Shown: in pieces, positions 60,101 to 64,000 of the stretch
Position numbering within the stretch: the first letter of the stretch is position 1
Layout: every line of letters begins with the position of its first letter
From: Galaxea fascicularis
Taxonomy: Eukaryota; Cnidaria; Anthozoa; Scleractinia; Euphylliidae
Assembly (NCBI GenBank): GCA_948470475.1
Contig: OX419345.1
Span: 922,501-986,500, forward strand
DNA length: 64,000 bases
Reading direction: 5' to 3'
Notes under the pieces: model-generated
Databases searched by the model: none
Seen by the model: the letters and a program-made list of their open reading frames with translations, nothing else
Told to the model about the DNA's origin: nothing
Position numbers and translations under genes: made by a program

Positions 60101-63100
60101 TCAACCAATCAAATCTCTGAAATTTCTCGCCTTATATTATAATAAGAAGTAATCCTGGACTTACAGTAATTTTGTTTACCTAGTTGGTTAGTAATATGAA
60201 ATACATATGAAATTGCAAGAGTGAATTAGATGGGCAAAGAGCCAACTGAAAGGGGAGAAAAACTAAAAAGTAATGTCCCTGCAATGTCTGCAGATAATAT
60301 GCAGTCAGTGATAATAAAATGTTTTATAAAATGTTGGAAGAGTTATGTGCGCTGTGATTGGTTGAATCAAGGTCATTATATCCCAACAAAACACGCGTGC
60401 TACATCACACGCGTGCACTGTTGAGTTATAATGCACGCTGCCTACGTCACACAAGCTCGTGCGCAAGTAAATAGGTATGAAAACTCGCTTAAATCTCTGG
60501 GACATTTTATAAAAGAAATAAAAAACTTGTTCCTTGTACATTGTTGAGTCGTGTAAGTACTTGGGAGTTTGTAAGAACACTCAAGAAATGCCAGAAGCAT
60601 TCACCTTCGGCTTGTGCTTCTCTAGGCACTTCTCTCGTGTTCTTAAAAATCCCTGCGTGCTTATATAACCCAACAATGCACTCGGCATGTTTTTTATTAC
60701 TTTAATAAAGCTCAACTTTCAGTTATTCTTCTTTTAGGATTGAAGATGGTATAGTGCTGAGTCCACAGCGTCAAAGCTTTGTCCAGGGATGTCAAATTCC
60801 TCATAGTGCCCCTGACAGACATCTGCTACAGGAAAGAGGGAAAAGTGGCTTGAGCAGAACAACTGATCGTGAAAGGGAAGGAAGAAGCAGGCTTACTGGA
60901 CGAGTTGGCAGAGGGAGAGCCTTGGATTTTAAAGAACGTGCACTTTTACCAGAAAGAAGCAAGGTTCTGGTTCGTTATTTGTGTTGTAAATCAGCTTCCT
61001 AAAGACACATTCCATCCCTTGCCTGTTTTTCACTATAGAAAGTACTGACATATCATTGTGTTTATAAATGAACCTAAACCTTCTTGAAATTCAGAATTCT
61101 GATGAGCCAGTAGCAAAGTACACAGGAACAAGAGAAAGAGAAGAACGGACTGAACGAGACAGAGGACCTGGCAAAGACAAAGAAAGGGGGTTCAGAGAAA
61201 GAGAGAAGGAACGTAAAACAAGTAAAGAAGAACCAACTAGAAGCAAAAATGTCCAAGGTACTTACCAAGTATACTCAATGCTCTTTTCCACAGCATTAAC
61301 TGACACACATTTGTGTGTCAGGAGTAATCAAACCAATCTTTTCAATCTTAGTTCTTACCAACGCACTTCTCGCTTCCATGTTAACTAATCCAGACAACTA
61401 ACTCATAACTTTTTGCTGGTGGTGCCTAAGATGACACACCGGTTAGAAAACTGGTCTCTTGGTCCTTGGGAACTGACAAGGAAGAGCATTTCATCATAAG
61501 CAAATATTATTAATTTCTTAACTGTATTATGACTGATAAAGACAAGCAGTGAGCAAATTGAAACCAAAGTTCTAGGCATTTGACAAATATTGCATTCTTG
61601 TCTTCTGATAGTTACTTTATTATTTTTATTTAGTGCAGTCTTAAGTGAGGAGCTTTCGGTAAATCACTTTATGATAGGCTTCATCATTAAAATTCATATT
61701 TTATCATGTTTGAAGTGTAAGGAATATCAACACTTTTGTGACATGACAAATTGCAAATTTAAGTATGTGTCTTTACTAAGATTATCTGGTAATTTGCTTT
61801 TATTAAAATGTCTGTCTTCCTGAAGACGTAACAAACCTACAAAATGCAATTATATTTTAATCTAATTAAGATTAGATTAACTGTATTAAATACTGAATTT
61901 TTGTTCACAGTCAGAAAGAAGCAAGCCAAGGATGTTCATGCTGAAGAACCTGAATGGTTTACATTTGGTCCATCAAGTCAGTTTGAAACCATGGAGCTAA
62001 AGGGATTTGACGATGTGGAAGATCCAAAGAAAGGTGCTATGTTATGCTAGTTTATGTAACAAAGGGTTTTTGCAGATCACTGCATGCAACTTTTTTTACA
62101 AGACCGTCTTTCCCTCAATATATTCCAAACTTATTTGTGTAGTAGTGTGGGAAAGCACAAAATGCTTTGAACTCCCTCTGGGCTATGAATGAATGACCAG
62201 TGACCAAAAAAAATGAATGACGAGTCGACCAATGAAAATGAAAAAACCAAAACCAAAATGAATGACCAATTCAGCCATCTAGTCATCTTGGTAATTGCTT
62301 TGTGTTAGGTCAAGTGAAATCTTGGATCTGGGGTAATGACATTGATAATAACGTCAGCCAACTTTTGTAACGTATTGCCTATTGAATTTAACCATGATGT
62401 TTAATTATTAATAAACAAATTTGGCTGAGTGTTTATTTTGCTTTTTTTTTTCTCCCTTTTTGCCCTTGTGTAGATCGGGAGAGACGAAAGTCTGTATCTG
62501 ATGAGATCAAAGCAATGTTGTCAGGTGATGCAGGAAATTTGCTTTGACATTCTAACATCAGGACATAATAATAATAATAATAATGAGGACTTATATAGCG
62601 CTTTTTCCATAGGCTCAAAGTGCCTTATAACAGTTTATGGGGGACTTTACCAGATGGCTTTTTATAGGTGCAAATTGCAGCCATGCAGTTTACATCTTAT
62701 CTCATTAGAATGAATCATAGGATCAACACAGGTGCCCCCAGAACAGATTAAGTTGTAAACCATCACCCTGGGGACTACATCCCCTACTCTATCCCCTATG
62801 GGTTCTTTAATATCCCACACCAGTACAGGACGTCTGGTTTATCATCCTTATCTGAAAAGACTAGAAAGTCTAACCACTTGCAGATGTCATTACAAAGGCA
62901 ACACTTTCTCCTCAGAAAGACCCAGAGTGTTGGTCCAGGCAAGGTTTGAACCTACAACCTCCCGCACAGCAGTCCGGTGCTCTACCAACTGAGTTAACCG
63001 GTCAGCGGTTTTGGTTTTTTGTTATTTAATGGTCTCACTTAGTTGGCCACTCTTGTTTCCAAGAGAAGACTAGACACATTCATAATCATGATTGATTGAC

Positions 63101-64000
63101 TCATTGATTGACATGATGGCTTATTGTACCTGTGAAACTAACAAGTGGTAAATGATATGTTATCACTGTTTCAGTGGGTAAAAAAGGCCCTTTGAATGGT
63201 GAAGTAAATGGGTCATCCCATGAAAAAAGCAGTAGTCCATCTCAAAACAGTGGTACAGGTAAAACCAAGGAGAAGCCCAAAACTGATGCTCCTTCTACTG
63301 GTGACAGAAACCTCAACGCCAAGCCTTTTGACATTAATGACTTCTTCCTGAGTGACACCCTTCTGCCATTCACAGGAGGGGTAAGGTTTTACGTCTAAAA
63401 AAAACAAAATGGCTCCTTAGATGTGGTTGTTGTGGTGCATCAATGCAATCACCCAAGCTATTTACATTACAATATGATATGACATCTTTGTTTAAAGAGG
63501 GTATAGACATGTTAACCCAGTGAGAGTTTTCTAGCACATGGCCCTATAGGTCAGCACTAGGGGTGGTTACAGCCAGGGTTCATTACGGCCCTAGTGGTTC
63601 TTTTAAGTCCCACAGAGTCAATTTGTGAAGAGTTGTGAGACGGATCTCCGGTTTTATTGTCCTTATCCGAGAAGACTAGAAAGTCTAACATTTGCAGATG
63701 TCATTACCAAGGTAGCACTTTCTCCTCAGTTATTTATAGACCCAGAGTGCTGATCCGGCCAGGGCTTGAACCCCCGACCTCCGCACAGCATTCTGGTGCT
63801 CTATCACTTAGCCAACCAGTCAGCTATTTCAGTTAGTTTCTTATCCCATTTGAACTACAATTTGCTGGTAATGGTAAGATTCCCTCAAGGCATCACCCAT
63901 GACACTTCTGAAAACAAAGTTACTCATTTCTTTACAAGAATAATTGTTCTGTGTGTAAGTAACATACATGTTTATATGTAATATTACTCATCCCTGACCA
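57109..64000 (+). CDS. EIF4ENIF1: eIF4E transporter 4E-T, 5' part (gene continues past window)
   Basis: Exons are 57109-57123, 57260-57323, 57586-57689, 58000-58073, 58368-58460, 60738-60963, 61095-61257, 61911-62033, 62474-62524 and 63175-63380. They give 373 in-frame codons so far; the last donor GGG|GTAAGG at 63381 leads off the window. 4E-T binds eIF4E, shuttles it to the nucleus and represses and stabilises mRNAs in P-bodies. The eIF4E-binding motif is YTKEDLL (Y59-L65), split by an intron. Other family marks are GIWDPEAWH, VLSPQRQSF, an Arg/Glu/Asp-rich stretch in exons 6-7, and EPEWFTFGPSSQFETMEL. The start at 57109 uses a 15-nt exon (ATGGACGTTGATGCT then GTAAGA); ATG 57260, right after an acceptor, is the alternative. 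Confidence 0.88.
59124..59377. repeat. Foldback element with long arms in 4E-T intron
   Basis: Arms of roughly 115 bp, including GTAACCCTGCAAAGTTTCAG and AGCTGAGAAAATGTAAGTTG, are inverted around a short centre containing GACTGGGGGTTCA. Divergence between arms is low. Confidence 0.9.
59595..59756. repeat. Palindromic repeat element in 4E-T intron
   Basis: Ends TAATAGCATGACCTGTA and TACAGGTCATGCTATTA are perfect inverses. The arms run through CAATAATACCG and CAAAATTGTCCAAA to a GCCGCGAAGCGGC centre. A palindromic repeat of this type is, from memory, frequent in coral genomes. Confidence 0.9.
60295..60705. repeat. Dispersed repeat element in 4E-T intron
   Basis: Contains GATTGGTTGAATCAAGGTCA, CACGCGTG pairs and CAACAATGCACTCGGCATGT before TTTTTTATTAC. 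The ends are weakly inverted. I recognise the sequence type as a common anthozoan repeat but cannot fix its class. Confidence 0.4.
62565..63007 (-). mobile_element. tRNA-derived SINE with (ATT)n tail
   Basis: Read on minus, a tRNA-like head at 63005-62937 has AACTCAGTTGGTAGAGCACC (A box) and AGGTTCAAACCTTGCC (B box). The body contains AGACTTTCTAGTCTTTTCAG and the element ends in an (ATT)n tail (plus: AAT repeats 62565-62584). It lies in the 4E-T intron between exons at 62524 and 63175. Confidence 0.85.
63585..63824 (-). mobile_element. Second copy of the same SINE family, diverged
   Basis: The head at 63824-63755 on minus carries TAGAGCACCAGAATGCTGTG and GGGGGTTCAAGCCCTGGCC. The body shares GAGAAGACTAGAAAGTCTAA and CAGATGTCATTACNAAGG (plus strand) with the copy at 62565-63007. 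No microsatellite tail is visible. Confidence 0.8.

Noticed and set aside
59701..60120. 139-codon plus-strand frame with hydrophobic stretches
   Set aside because: It begins inside a palindromic repeat, has no recognisable domain, and sits in a 4E-T intron.
62937..63005. Possible tRNA gene on minus
   Set aside because: The same reasoning applies: the tRNA-like head is followed by a shared SINE body and an ATT tail.
1..64000. CRISPR arrays, bacterial operons, phage or toxin-antitoxin modules
   Set aside because: Intron-exon gene structure, SINEs, LINEs and LTR elements show eukaryotic nuclear DNA; no regularly spaced repeat array of the CRISPR type was seen.

Overview
The window is nuclear DNA of an animal, most probably an anthozoan cnidarian and plausibly a stony coral. 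Short coding exons are separated by long AT-rich introns with GT-AG borders. The encoded proteins are animal-like (mitochondrial malate dehydrogenase, MK-STYX, eIF4E-transporter). The space between exons is packed with foldback and TIR elements and with tRNA-derived SINEs of a type I associate with coral genomes. The species assignment rests on recall of those repeats and is an inference.

Layout. (1) 0.6-11.4 kb: two isopenicillin-N-synthase-like Fe(II)/2-oxoglutarate-type oxygenase genes stand head to head (A on minus, 614-6327; B on plus, 8103-11394). They share exon boundaries and intron phases, so they arose by inverted duplication, and about 1.8 kb separates their start codons. (2) 11.4-24.8 kb: a transposon-rich block. 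It holds a dead integrase-like gene, an L1-type LINE relic, and a 6.2-kb Ty3/gypsy element (18608-24814, minus) with a 5-bp target duplication and nearly identical LTRs. That element has one intact 1120-codon gag-protease-integrase ORF but no reverse transcriptase or RNase H, and a 1.28-kb TIR element has landed at its LTR/primer-binding-site junction. (3) 27.5-32.7 kb: a seven-bladed WD40 protein on minus, with a fresh tandem duplication and a palindromic MITE in one intron. (4) 36.3-43.5 kb: a STYXL1 (MK-STYX) pseudophosphatase gene, carrying in one intron a 1.5-kb TIR element with a 9-bp target duplication. (5) 44.4-52.0 kb: a complete 14-exon mitochondrial malate dehydrogenase gene. (6) 52.1-57.1 kb: a CR1/L2-like LINE remnant broken by a SINE dimer, and other small repeats. 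(7) 57.1 kb to the end: the 5' part of a 4E-T (EIF4ENIF1) gene running off the window, with SINEs in its introns.

The host genes do not form one pathway. STYXL1 and MDH2 are also neighbours in the human genome (from memory), so their adjacency here is probably ancient. No CRISPR, operon or bacterial-style system is present. The most unusual items are the RT-less but otherwise intact gypsy element with its nested insertion, the divergent oxygenase pair, and the long-TSD element in the STYXL1 intron.

All exon borders were read by eye from GT-AG sites. Every multi-exon model below keeps its frame through all junctions, except that one internal exon of STYXL1 could not be found.
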